Shown here piece by piece: positions 35,386-46,131 of a DNA stretch of 64,000 bases (its first letter is position 1; every line of letters begins with the position of its first letter). The notes beneath the pieces are model-generated. The model was not told the origin of the DNA. It made no database searches and saw only the letters and a program-made list of their open reading frames with translations. The stretch lies in NCBI GenBank assembly GCA_030407085.1, contig CM059587.1, positions 72,343,001 to 72,407,000 on the forward strand. Direction: 5' to 3'. The translations under genes were made by a program, and so were the position numbers. Origin of the DNA: Trichopria drosophilae (taxonomy: Eukaryota; Arthropoda; Insecta; Hymenoptera; Diapriidae).

Positions 35386-36893
35386 ACATGACGATGGTGA
35401 TTGTGGCTGTCAGAAAATTTTCTCTAGATCTAGCTCCAAAACAATTGGGATTTCAGTCTGATATGTTACTAGCTTATGTTATGTTAAGTGGTTTGAGATA
35501 TCATAAGTATGAACAAAAAAGTTGCCGAAATGTTTGTTCATAGGAACAAAGACATAGTTTCTTCAATTTACTGCTGCAATCTATGGATATGACGATTGGT
35601 CCAATTTTGTGGTATGGTTTAAAAAGGGGATTGTGAGTGAAAAGGATTGGGTCATAACATCAAGCTCTCGAATCATAAGAATAGCAGATGAAACTACGTG
35701 GAAAGACGAACTGCTTAAATAATGACTGATACCAACGATTCCCACCTAAATCCTTGACACCTTTAAGTGGCTCATAATATCTTTTAAAAATGTAGAATGT
35801 GTACTACATAATTGAATATCTTCTTAAACATTCTTGCTTTAATTAACAAATATCCCGATTATAAGGCATATTTATGTAGTTTCAATAAATTAATCACGAA
35901 AAGGCGATTAAGGCTACTACAGACGAAGAAAACAAAATTTGTGGTATTGCTAAATTAGGGACCAAAAATCTCAAGATTTGCATCATTACACGCAGAAAGT
36001 AGATGCTAACTAATGCTATCAACATCTTTAGAAGAGATTCAAATATCTCTGGATAGGTCTCATTACTCTCTTAGATATTATACTTTACTATCTTGATGTT
36101 TACAATACGTTTATATCAAAAGTATCACAGCCATTTATATATCAAACAATGGTCATAAATTATATGATTGTTTTAACTGCTAAGATCAGGATGTACATTA
36201 TCTTCATCAGGTTTTATTATAATGACAATAGCCGTTTCCCTATTAAAATTATAGGGAAACTGGGCAGTGGAACAAAAAACTGGACAGATTTCTACCACGG
36301 TTATTTCTAACTATCTATATATTATCTTAGAATTATTAAAGTGACTATTTACAATACGGAAACATTGCAACCACGTTGAATGAAAATATTAATAATTATG
36401 TTTGTTGTCCTAATAAATCCAGCTTTTACCACTAACAATTTTTTATCCATCAATTGGTTTATTCTTACAACAAATGCATTATTGATTCTATATTAACAAT
36501 CTAGCTTGTTAGAATAATAAATCTTTAATAACCGTAAGAAATCTTTTTGTTTTCTCTCTAGTACTAAAATGCGGACTAAATAATTTTCATATATATTTTT
36601 ACTGCTAAGTGGTAAAGCCAATACTAGCGTTACAATATGTTTTGCAAATGGGGTTTGGTCCCATATTTTACTGCAAAAAGTGTAGCTACAACCATCTACG
36701 TAATTCTTTTAAGAAAACTAACTGCATACGCTCTAAATAAAGTAAAGAACTTAATCATTAAGGATAAATGATTTATAACCTTTATTAAAATGTAGAATAC
36801 AATTACAGACATAATGAACAAAACCCTCTTGTACATACTAGGATTTGGTTATGTTCATCCTGAAATATTATAATCAACATCCTATACATAAGC
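35386..36893. other. AT-rich intergenic DNA, nothing identified
   Basis: No credible frame, exon, RNA gene or clear repeat was seen between the 5' break of the retrotransposon and the palindrome at 36894. Confidence 0.5.
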
Positions 36894-37024
36894 AAACAAC
36901 AAAAAACCCGTCTCAGGATATCCTCAGGAGCCCCTGACGAGCTCGAAAACCGAGGACGAAAACCGGACATTTGGACATCCTCAGGAGCTCCTCAGGACAT
37001 CCTGGGACGGATTATGTTGTTTGG
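36894..37024. repeat. 131-bp palindrome (CCGTCTCAGGATATCCTC core)
   Basis: The ends AAACAACA.. / ..TGTTGTTT and adjacent CCGTCTCAGG / CCTGGGACGG are inverted copies. The interior is made of repeated AGGAxxTCCT-type blocks (CTCAGGAGCCCC, CTCAGGAGCTCC), so the element is itself composed of small palindromes. Non-coding MITE. Confidence 0.6.
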
Positions 37025-39134
37025 GTACTTATATTCCATTATATAGTATATCAACAAATACTTTAACAGCACTCCTTCAATAAGTTCACTAAAGTTTACG
37101 TATTGTATACACACACCAGGAGATATGAATCTGTGCAACAGGATTAAAACGAATAAAAATTAAAAATAATAAAACATTTTCAAATGTCTTAAATTATGAA
37201 TGAAGACAAGTATAATACATAAATTCTCCCTCAATTTGAAATAGTAAAAATGCACTGATTCTCAGTGAATAGTCACTGGTTGCCACTGCGAAAAAGGAGC
37301 CACTGCGAAGCAGTGAAATTTCACAATTAAGTTACTTTGTGAAACAATAAAAACGATTATCTGCTTAAATCAGTCAAATTTTGTAAGCAACCCATAAATT
37401 AGTTCGCCGTTTCACTGTTTACAGAGTGAATATGATGATAATAGATATATGAGATGTATAGCCATCAAACGTTACTGTTATATAGAAAAGTTTGCTTACT
37501 ATTCCACATGTGTAAATCAGCAAACTCTACCATATAAAATGATACAGAGAATGTAATATATGATTTAAGTGTGTAACGTACATTGCGCAAATCTTGCACT
37601 TCGCGCATTCAAAAACCGTGTGCGAAATGGAATTTCACACACGGAGTCAACAAAAATTCATTTGAATTTTTTACAGTGCAGCGATGAATAAGGTTAGGCT
37701 CGAAAACGTATTGTACATTGTCATGTATAGATATGTGTCTTGATTTTCCACATTACTTAATACTTTAAGTTTGTGCAAATCAATCTCTTGAATACAATAA
37801 AACGTCTAAGAATAAAATATTATACATTGCTATTCCCTATCTGAATTTTCAAATCAGGTACGCGGCAATTTTATTTGCGGTTTCTGACTGTCAGTTCGTA
37901 CATTATGACATCCTTAAAATACCCGATTTTTCAAAATATTTCACTCTAAAATAAAAAACTAACTTTTTATAAAAATATTGCAAGTTTTATAAGTTATTGA
38001 GTTTTTTGACAACTTATGTCTCTTACTTTTGACATTTAACATTTTAACCGTATTTTTTACAATTCCGCAATACATACTCTTGCCAAATGGTTTTTGGCTA
38101 CACGCAACATTCTTGAAATCCAGGTCTTAAAGGAGCAGTGATACGGTGTCCAAGAATCTCTCTCAAGGGAGGCGACACAGGATAGGCACACTTACACGTC
38201 CTTGCGTTCAGCATGGTTACGGAGCTGTAAAGATAATAAGATAGTCAATCGTAGCACTTTAAACTCGGTTTTATACGCTTCCGTTAGATTTGACTGTAAT
38301 GTTAGTGGATACTAAAAGGTGGGTAATAACGCAAACCATTTTAGCTTTATGAGGCGTTCTAAAATACTCCAAAAATTGTAATTGAGGAGTATAATATATG
38401 TAGATCATATAATTTCTTCAGACCTCAACAAACAGTACTAAAGAATTGATGTTAAAGGAAGTACATTATTAAAGTAGTTTTCAAGAATAAGTTTTAACGT
38501 AATGTTTAAAATTATGGTTATTATTTCTATGTAAGCTCTACGACTGTGGCTTCAGGATTTTCGTTAATTATTTAGCAAAAACCAGTTAGACTCGAACAAC
38601 GGCATAAATCGATATTTTACCTACTTTTTGCGGATATAACAAGAGAAATATTCATCGTTCAGCTCGAAATGATTCAGAGATAAATTGTAAGACCCTTAAA
38701 ATAGTATATTGTGTATCTAGGGCGGAAAGTTATGTATTACAGCGTCGGCGACATTGTAGCTTAAGTCCTAAGCAAGTCGAGGGATTAAAGTATCACCCCA
38801 AGTGTAATGCATTTCATCCCGTGATGTTGACGATATTTTTTGTCACACCTGTCTAGGAGAATGCCACCTGCAAGGGATGCAAAAAGCGAGAAGCGGACGA
38901 GAATGAGATGAGCGGGCGGTAAAAATCACAAAAGAATAAGTTTCGTTCTATCCTGTAAACGGTAACTTTGGTGTAGATTATAGCAGAATTCTGTAGGCGA
39001 GAAGAAAATATCGGAAATGAACCTTGATTCGTTGAAAGAACTTAAAAATACCCGAGTTATAGCAAAAATCGACGTTTTTTTTCAATTTCAAAAGCTAGTC
39101 ATCAGATTATTGTCAAGATTCACCCCCTGTATAA
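37025..39134. other. Intergenic DNA, no gene seen
   Basis: Between 37245 and 37690 there are scattered CACTGCGAAG/CTTCGC-type short repeats that may be a decayed palindromic element; otherwise only AT-rich unique-looking sequence. No coding frame of note. Confidence 0.4.
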
Positions 39135-39332
39135 TGACCTCCCCCCTTATTTTAAGATTTATAGTCAAGAAATATGGCGGTCCCTCTCTTATTTTAAGGT
39201 TTCCCCTCAAGGTACTGCACAGACGATACGATGCAGGTTCAGTGGTGGGGGGGGGGGCGTGTGAAGGAGAAATATTAATATAAAGGATAGCAAAAACTTA
39301 AAACATAGGAGGAACTTAAAATAAGGGAGGTT
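39135..39332. repeat. Inverted CCTTATTTTAAG repeats
   Basis: GACCTCCCCCCTTATTTTAAG at the left reappears inverted as CTTAAAATAAGGGAGGTT at the right, with a third direct copy (CTCTTATTTTAAGG) at about 39184. An 11-G homopolymer lies inside. MITE-like, non-coding. Confidence 0.45.
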
Positions 39333-40845
39333 ACTGGAATCAAAGCGTTCCGAGGTTTTACGATCTTGGCCGAACATTGGGGGAGTGGCTCGAAGCACCG
39401 AGAAACGATGTGGTGGGGAAAAAGAGAAAGAGACTAAAAAAATTGTTGAACAGAATATATTACTTAGAAAGGTGATTACAGTCCGCAAAACTCCACTTTC
39501 TGCGTGAGCCTAAAAAGTGATTTTAAAAGCAAGAATTTCCTTAAAATTTGATGTGTCACGAAATAGTACTTGTACTGGTAAGAAAATAATATATATTTGG
39601 TATTCTTTGTTAGGAAAGAATAAAATAGTAGGATAGACCAGACTAAGGTAGTAAAAATATGTTAATTGCTGTCAATATTTGTTATGACATAAACAACCTA
39701 TTATTATGATGTTGACATATAAGTAATACATTAGGTAACTTCGTTAAATAGTACAACTTATTGACTACAAAATTTTGGTGTAACGCCTTTTATATTATGT
39801 TATTCAGAACAAATAAATAGTGCCCGAAAACAATAAAAAAAAGGTGACTAAATTGAACGTCGAAGAATTTCATTTATAAAAATACTTGTAAGATAGAAAT
39901 GACCGTGAACTTTTTCAATAAATCGTTATGACCGCCATCAATAAATTTTTTGTCAATTGTCTGTTATATCTGTTTCCTTCGGTCACTGAACTCGACGTTC
40001 CGGCCGTTGCGTAAAAATTCCATTTAAAAAAGTGTCATTCCTTTAGTAAAAAAAGCTAAGTTACTTTGAAGTGTATATCGAGGTATCGATTTATACATAT
40101 TGCATTATGCATTTCAGATATTTGCATACATTTAAAAGATGGAACTTTAAAATCGTGTTTACTTTTCTTTAAAATTCCTTCTTGCCATTTTTCAAGTTTG
40201 TTCTAATACTTCATTCTTGATCTGTTATTCTTATTAATATTATTAATGTTCTGCTTATTTTTTACTAAATAAGCATTATAATATATTTGAAGACCATATA
40301 CCAGATTTTATGAGTGACGATGTTTTTGACCAATTACATTATTTATACAAATAATTCCTTCTGTGTAAACAAAATCTTCATTAATATCAAGTTTGCATAG
40401 GAAACGAAGTACAAGAAAATGTAAAAAAAGGTTTGAAAAAAAGTTCCGGTTTTAAAGTGTTCTTCCAACTATACGTCACAAAACACAAAAAATACCGGAC
40501 GTCATTTTCGAGTGGTCTGACAAATAAGTGTTTTTGATGAATGGAGTACAATTACTCAATTTCATATGCTACATAAAAGCTAATAGTTACACTAAAATAA
40601 GTGAACCAAACCGTTCCTTTTTATTACATAATACAGGATAGATTTAAATAATATTCGGTAGATTTTAATCGAAAAATTAATGAAAATAAATTACAATCAC
40701 ATACATTTTTGATGTAAAGTTAATATGAAAACAAATTCTCCGCTTCTAATTTCGTTAATGTAATGCGTACTTACTCGCCTAAATCTTTTAAAAAGTATCG
40801 CGCGTGTAAGATAATAAAACCGCATAATGTAAACATTTGTAAGTA

Positions 40846-41109
40846 CAGTAGAGTCCCGGTATATTTGCCCGCTCCGTTCCTCGCCTTCTCCTCCCATCTC
40901 CTTATATTTGTCGGAAGAAGGGGAGCGCCCATTCTCCCACTCCCCTCAGTCGCGTTACGTTCGTGACGTCACAGCAGGCCCTTCCTGAGACCCCACCGCG
41001 CAAGGTGGGGGAAAAAGAGAGTGGCGACGGACAAATATAACGAAACGAAACTGGGCAAATAGGCTGAGAAGTAAATATAGCGAGACGCAAATATACCGGG
41101 ACTCTACTG
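40846..41109 (-). mobile_element. pogo-like MITE, family 1 copy D (inverted)
   Basis: A 264-bp copy with intact ends CAGTAGAGTCCCGG.. / ..CCGGGACTCTACTG, flanked by TA at 40844-40845 and 41110-41111. The interior is in the opposite orientation to copies A-C: its left end carries the CCCGCTCCGTTCCTCGCC block found at the right end of the others. This is the best copy for defining both termini. Confidence 0.88.
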
Positions 41110-42255
41110 TAGAAACTAATTAAGCATCATACGTTTTTGGCACATTATATTTATAATTATATTTATAATGATACATTTCAATAATATAAAAAAATTAATA
41201 ATTTGCAATGAACTTTTTGCAAATAATTACACTTCATGGTATTTTAAACGATAAAAAAATTATTCAAAGTATGAATCAGATGATTAATTATGTGAAGAAA
41301 GCTAATCAATGTTTTAATATTTTTTAATCGAGAAACGACGCGAACTTCCGTATGCGTGCAGACTACCACGTATGTTTCGCATCATCTCATTCTTTTTTAT
41401 TGTAATTGAGATCTCTCGTGATGTTCTACAATTTTCATGCAATTTATAATCATTATTCCGAGATTTCATTCATTTGCGATTTATATCAACAGTAACAAAT
41501 TTTGGAAATTTAACACTTTTAACTTTGTAATTTTAGTTCTGTCTAAGACTACAAAGTGAAAATATATTGCTAAGATTTCATTTAATACTTTTTCTTGAAG
41601 ATGTAGAAAAAATATCTTTAGGAACAATATTTGAACATTTTCCGGTCAAAATTTCTAATTAAATTAGGGTTAATGGCTCTCATACTTTTTTACAATTTGT
41701 CCTAAGTATGTTACATTTGATTATTTTCAACTATTCGTCTTATTGTATTGAAATACAATTATGCTAATAAATAAACAATAAAATAAAAATAAATCAATTT
41801 ACATAAATAATATCTATAAAAATGTCCTTAGTTAAAATAATAATGCACAGATTAATAATAACCGCTGTATTTAAGTTGTGGTTAAACCGCTGCACGTAAA
41901 TTATATTTAAAGTTTTAAACTCTGATGTCAATTGAAAGATCATTCAGAAATTGATTAAGATTTAAAATTTTCATTGATGAAATTCCAGCAGATAAAAATG
42001 ATTAAATATTCATACAAGAACAGGGAAAGCCCGGATGATTTAATTTATTCAATTAATTACGCGGGAAACGCAACCTAAAGTTTTTACTAAACTTGAATCA
42101 TTATTCTTTACATTTCTTGGAGTTATAATTCATTTTTTATGGAGTGAAAAATGAGTCAATTGTGAAAGAGTAAATTTGTACTTTTAACGACTTAAAAGTC
42201 ACTCTTAAAGAGCAACTATTAGCTTTCACCAAAGTGTTCAATTTTTACGGTACAC
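41110..42255. other. AT-rich intergenic DNA, nothing identified
   Basis: No credible frame or exon. Near 42110-42260 a few short blocks (TTCTTGGAGT, GGAGTGAAAAATGAGT) resemble the arms of the adjacent palindromic element. Confidence 0.4.
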
Positions 42256-42259
42256 ACTG

Positions 42260-42688
42260 CTCTCTAAATTTCTTGGAGTGAGAATTGACTCTTTAATTAG
42301 TGAAAACCGAGCAACTCTCGTGAAAGAGTGAATATTCAGCTATTTAAGAGTGACGTGTTGTCAACTCCACGACTCGGAGGGAAAGAGTGAATTTTGTTCA
42401 CTCTTGTTAGATTGAAATTTCACTCTTAAAAAGTTGAATATTCACTATATTTTATGAGAGTTGCTCGGTTTTCACTAACCAAAGAGTTTATTTACGAAAA
42501 TGATAAAAATTTTTTCAACGTATGGATAACCAGGATTTTTGTTTAAATCAAACATAACCAATTTTATAAACTACAATTGCAAAAAGTGCAAATACTGTAG
42601 CAAGAATCCTCAGTTATCCATAAATTGGAAATAATTTTTTTTAATTTTCGAGTAAAGAGTGGATTTTCACTCCAAGGAATCTAGAGAA
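42260..42688. mobile_element. Palindromic element (outer), interrupted by a nested one
   Basis: The outer arms CTCTAAATTTCTTGGAGTGA.. and ..TCACTCCAAGGAATCTAGAG are inverted. The inner part (TTAGTGAAAACCGAGCAACT.. at 42297 and its complement ending 42479) is also inverted, with ~60-bp arms. The right arm is split by a second palindromic element at 42495-42650. The outer element is therefore about 270 bp without the insertion. Non-coding. Confidence 0.65.
42495..42650. mobile_element. Nested palindromic element
   Basis: A 156-bp insertion begins CGAAAATGATAAAAATTTTT, ends ..AATTATTTTTTTTAATTTTCG, and has inverted internal blocks ATGGATAACCAGGATTTTTG / CAAGAATCCTCAGTTATCC. It interrupts the right arm of the element at 42260-42688, showing that it arrived later. 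Confidence 0.6.
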
Positions 42689-43389
42689 TGTTATTGTTTT
42701 TAATCATAGTAATTTCATGATTTTTCTTGATTATCTAACCCATAGTAATCTTTTGTAATCTTTGTTGAATGAATACGTAAGATGATTATTAGTAAGTACA
42801 CTGCTAATATTTCTTAGTACTTTGTCCCTTATTGAAAAATACTTATTTTAATATTTAAACTTTCTAAAATAATTTTTAATGTTTTTCATTTACAATTATT
42901 AAAATTACTTTGAAAATTAGTATCACTTTGTACCACAGACACCATTCCTTTATCGAGAATCAACTGAATTCTAGTAAAGTGGATAATCTTTAATCATCAC
43001 TTAATTTGTCGATTGATAACGATAAGTGCGCGATATCTGTATCACTGTGAGAAAATTGTTTCGAATAAAGCTGCGTAAATTAGATTCATTAATTGGTGCG
43101 TAATTTCCTGAGAGGAAACGCATACAGCTGGAACGTAACATCTAAAATGTTACAAAAGGTTCGGCAATATCTAAAAAAGTCAGTATTTATGTGTAATATA
43201 CGTGGATAAAAAAATGTTTTGGAGTATTTTTCTTAACTTTTTTGGTTTTTATATATAATTTAGTGAATTATATTAAAAGTTGAATGAAATTGCGATTAAA
43301 CGAAAATCAAAGAAAATTACTCCTACGAAGATGCGAACCAACTGGAAGGGGAATGACACGTGAATTTACCTATACGTGCGAGAATCTCC

Positions 43390-43425
43390 TATATATACCG
43401 CACGTGAGGGGTATGTATTAGCAGT
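43390..43425 (+). promoter_or_regulatory. Core promoter of gene 4 (TATA + GCAGT Inr)
   Basis: TATATATA at 43390-43397 is followed by GCAGT at 43421-43425; the A at 43423 would be the start, 33 nt after the beginning of the TATA box. The leader to the ATG at 43476 is 53 nt. Same layout as gene 1. Confidence 0.6.
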
Positions 43426-43475
43426 GAGCAAGTTTTCTTTGAGGTTCAACTCCAGTTTTATTTTAGTGCTACGAT

Positions 43476-46048
43476 ATGAAGCTCTTCCTTATCGCGATTT
43501 GTACTCTTTTCTGTACCTACTACGCAGTAAGTAGGCCTCTTATCATCGTCCAAATTACAAATTCTAACTTCGAGTAGCAAAAGTCGGTAATAAGTGTAAC
43601 ATAATACTACAAACAATAATCAAGAACATTTTTTTACCATTATAACATTCTTTTACACTTTTAAATTATTTTTCAAATAATTGTTTATATTCACAGATAA
43701 AAAAGATATAAATTGTTTTATATTCTAGTCTTTTGAACATTCGATGGTTTGGTATTAATTAATAACAATATTCTAATTCATATTTTATTAAAGGCTTTGT
43801 TTATTATAAAATAAAAATGGTTTTACGTTGATAAAACAAGTTTCAGTTGGTAAACAAAAATAAAACTTTTTCATTTAGTTTTTAACGTAAAATGCTTGAC
43901 GAAGGTCATTGTGCTCCGAAAAAGAAGTTTTAACGAACTCATCCACACGACAAATAAGATAGACAATTTGCATAAAACCTCACTTCGATAATAACTGAAT
44001 GATTACTTTCTTTTAAAGAATTTATATTACAATATTAATATTCACAAATCCATTAAATATTCATATAAATAAAAAAAAATAATTATGTAAAATACGTTAA
44101 TCGTTAATATTATTAATTTTATAAATAACAAATTTATCAAGAAATTTGTTAAGAACAAATAATATCGATGACATACTTCAGATGAATTAGAATTTCAAAT
44201 GTAATCGAATTAATAATTAGCAAAGCGATTTTTTTATTCATTCGCATAATTGAAGACCAATAATTAAATCATTCCAATCAAAGTTTTTACAAATGAAGAA
44301 ATTATTTAAAAATGATGAAATATAATAAAAAGTGGCCGTCAGTCGATGTGAAGATCGGAATCATAATTTCCATACATACATAATTAATTAACGGTCAATT
44401 CGTAATAGGAATGATTATTTATCGTTTGATCCGTCTAGAACGCAGCCACAATCATAATCGACGATTACATCAGCGAAAAAGCGCAGCATCTAGAAAAAGA
44501 AGATTCGACGACAGAGCCCGTATTGGCATTGCAAAAAGAAAATGGCGAAAAAAAATTACGAAAAAGAATCTTCAGCAAAGTGCCGCCGATCTTGATGAAT
44601 TTTTTCGACCATAGCTTGAAGCTTGGTTATTACCAAATCGCACTTACAATTGACGACAATGTTCTTCTTTTTAAGGTGAAATTATGAATCATTTTATAAT
44701 TCTTAAAACGAATTAGAAATCTTTGATGATAACCCAATAAATATTATCTATTGTAATTAGTTTAAAAGAAATCATTAATAATAAAATTTTGAATATGTTT
44801 TAACTTTGACCTCCGACAATAATTAATATTTCTTTTCTCGAATTTTTTAATTATCAATTATGACAATCATAATTTAACCATTGTTTATTTTTTTAATTTT
44901 GTAAATATATTTTATCGTTACAAGATTTCTTATAAAACGTTTATCTTTTTTAATGATTTATTGATTTCGATTACTCGTCTCTTCAAATTTGAAATTTCAG
45001 AAATGAGAAAATCAGAGAATTTAAGTATCTAGACAATTTTTATTGATTATTTTAGGGCATTGCAAGTACACTGAATAAGAAAAAGAACATTGACACGAGT
45101 TCGTGTTTAAAAGAAGCCGAAAATGCGTTGGATGAGGTTTCCAGGATGAGTACCGCTGCTTTGGATAAATGCATATACAGAGCATTAATCGAGTCGAATG
45201 AGCCATCTTCATTGTCGAAGGTCAGTTCCAGTAATATCTTAATTATTGCCACATTTTTTAAGTCATCAAATGAACTGTAAACTTGATTCCTTATTTAACT
45301 ATTCAGAGATCTCGTTTTATACTGAGATTTCTAGATCTAAGTTAAGAACGTAAATAATAGATTTGAAAGACATTTTCAAAAATAGTTATGGAGTGGTTCA
45401 GCACTTAGGATTATGGGTACTTCAGAAACCCTTCAGTCTAAATTTGCGTCTAATAGTTGAACGAGTTTTCCTAGGGCTTATAAGGGTACCCTAGTACAGG
45501 TCTAGAATAGGAATATAATGAATCGATCTCAAACTCTCCAAACTATTACGAGATGTGTCACTTCTCCAAATGAAAATGGCACTTTGGTAATATGCCAGAC
45601 GAAAGGAGATCAAACATATAACCTTTGATTAATTTAAAATAAAATTTAAACATCAGTTTTGCCAGTTGAGATTTTTATTTTGTCAAGCTTAATTTTTTCA
45701 GTCACTAATAAGTTTCTTCAAAATTAACTATGAATAAAAAAATGTATAGTTTCTGTTCAGTTTCATACGATGTACTAATTACTTGAAGTATGGTTGTACC
45801 TGACTAATTTATCAAATTCTTAGTCTTTTATAATACATTAAAACTATTCGTAACAATTTTTGTTTAAAATTTATACTTCTTGAATTGCATGTGTATTAAT
45901 TTTTCAGGAAAGTACGATGTGGGAAGCTTCGAGATTAATAAATCGATGCAGAAATAAGGAGGTCGATAGTGCGACAGACAACATCCAACAAATCCACGAC
46001 GAAACGTTCGATTGTTTACGAACGATACTACAGACGTATAAATCCTGA
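43476..46048 (+). CDS. Gene 4: short cysteine-patterned secreted protein, 4 exons, 197 aa
   Basis: Join 43476-43526, 44439-44675, 45056-45220, 45908-46048 (stop TGA); GT/AG sites, all introns phase 0. Exon 1 (MKLFLIAICTLFCTYYA) is the signal peptide and closely resembles that of gene 1. Exon 2 (residues 18-96) is cysteine-free and charged; it is read in a frame different from the longest open frame there, chosen because the TAG acceptor at 44438 and GTGAAA donor at 44676 keep phase 0. Exon 3 (97-151, 165 nt) has C113-x21-C135. Exon 4 (152-197) is short and keeps only C165-x21-C187; the C-x10/11-C pair found at the start of exon 4 in genes 1-3 is missing, so this paralogue has four framework cysteines instead of six. 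I saw no skipped exon in intron 3 that would restore it. Probably an exported helical protein; function unknown. Exon 2 is the least certain part. Confidence 0.7.
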
Positions 46049-46108
46049 TTTAAGAAATAGACTTAATATTAATTTTAAAATAAGTGTAAAATAATGGTGT
46101 AAATATAG

Positions 46109-46131
46109 AATAAATATTGTTTCTTAATAAA
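46109..46131 (+). terminator. Two poly(A) signals of gene 4
   Basis: AATAAA occurs at 46109-46114 and again at 46126-46131, 61 and 78 nt after the stop codon. Confidence 0.6.

Noticed and set aside
44411..44614. 67-codon Arg/Lys-rich frame
   Set aside because: Ends in the middle of gene 4 exon 2 and has no splice-phase fit; the alternative frame from 44439 fits phase 0 at both ends.
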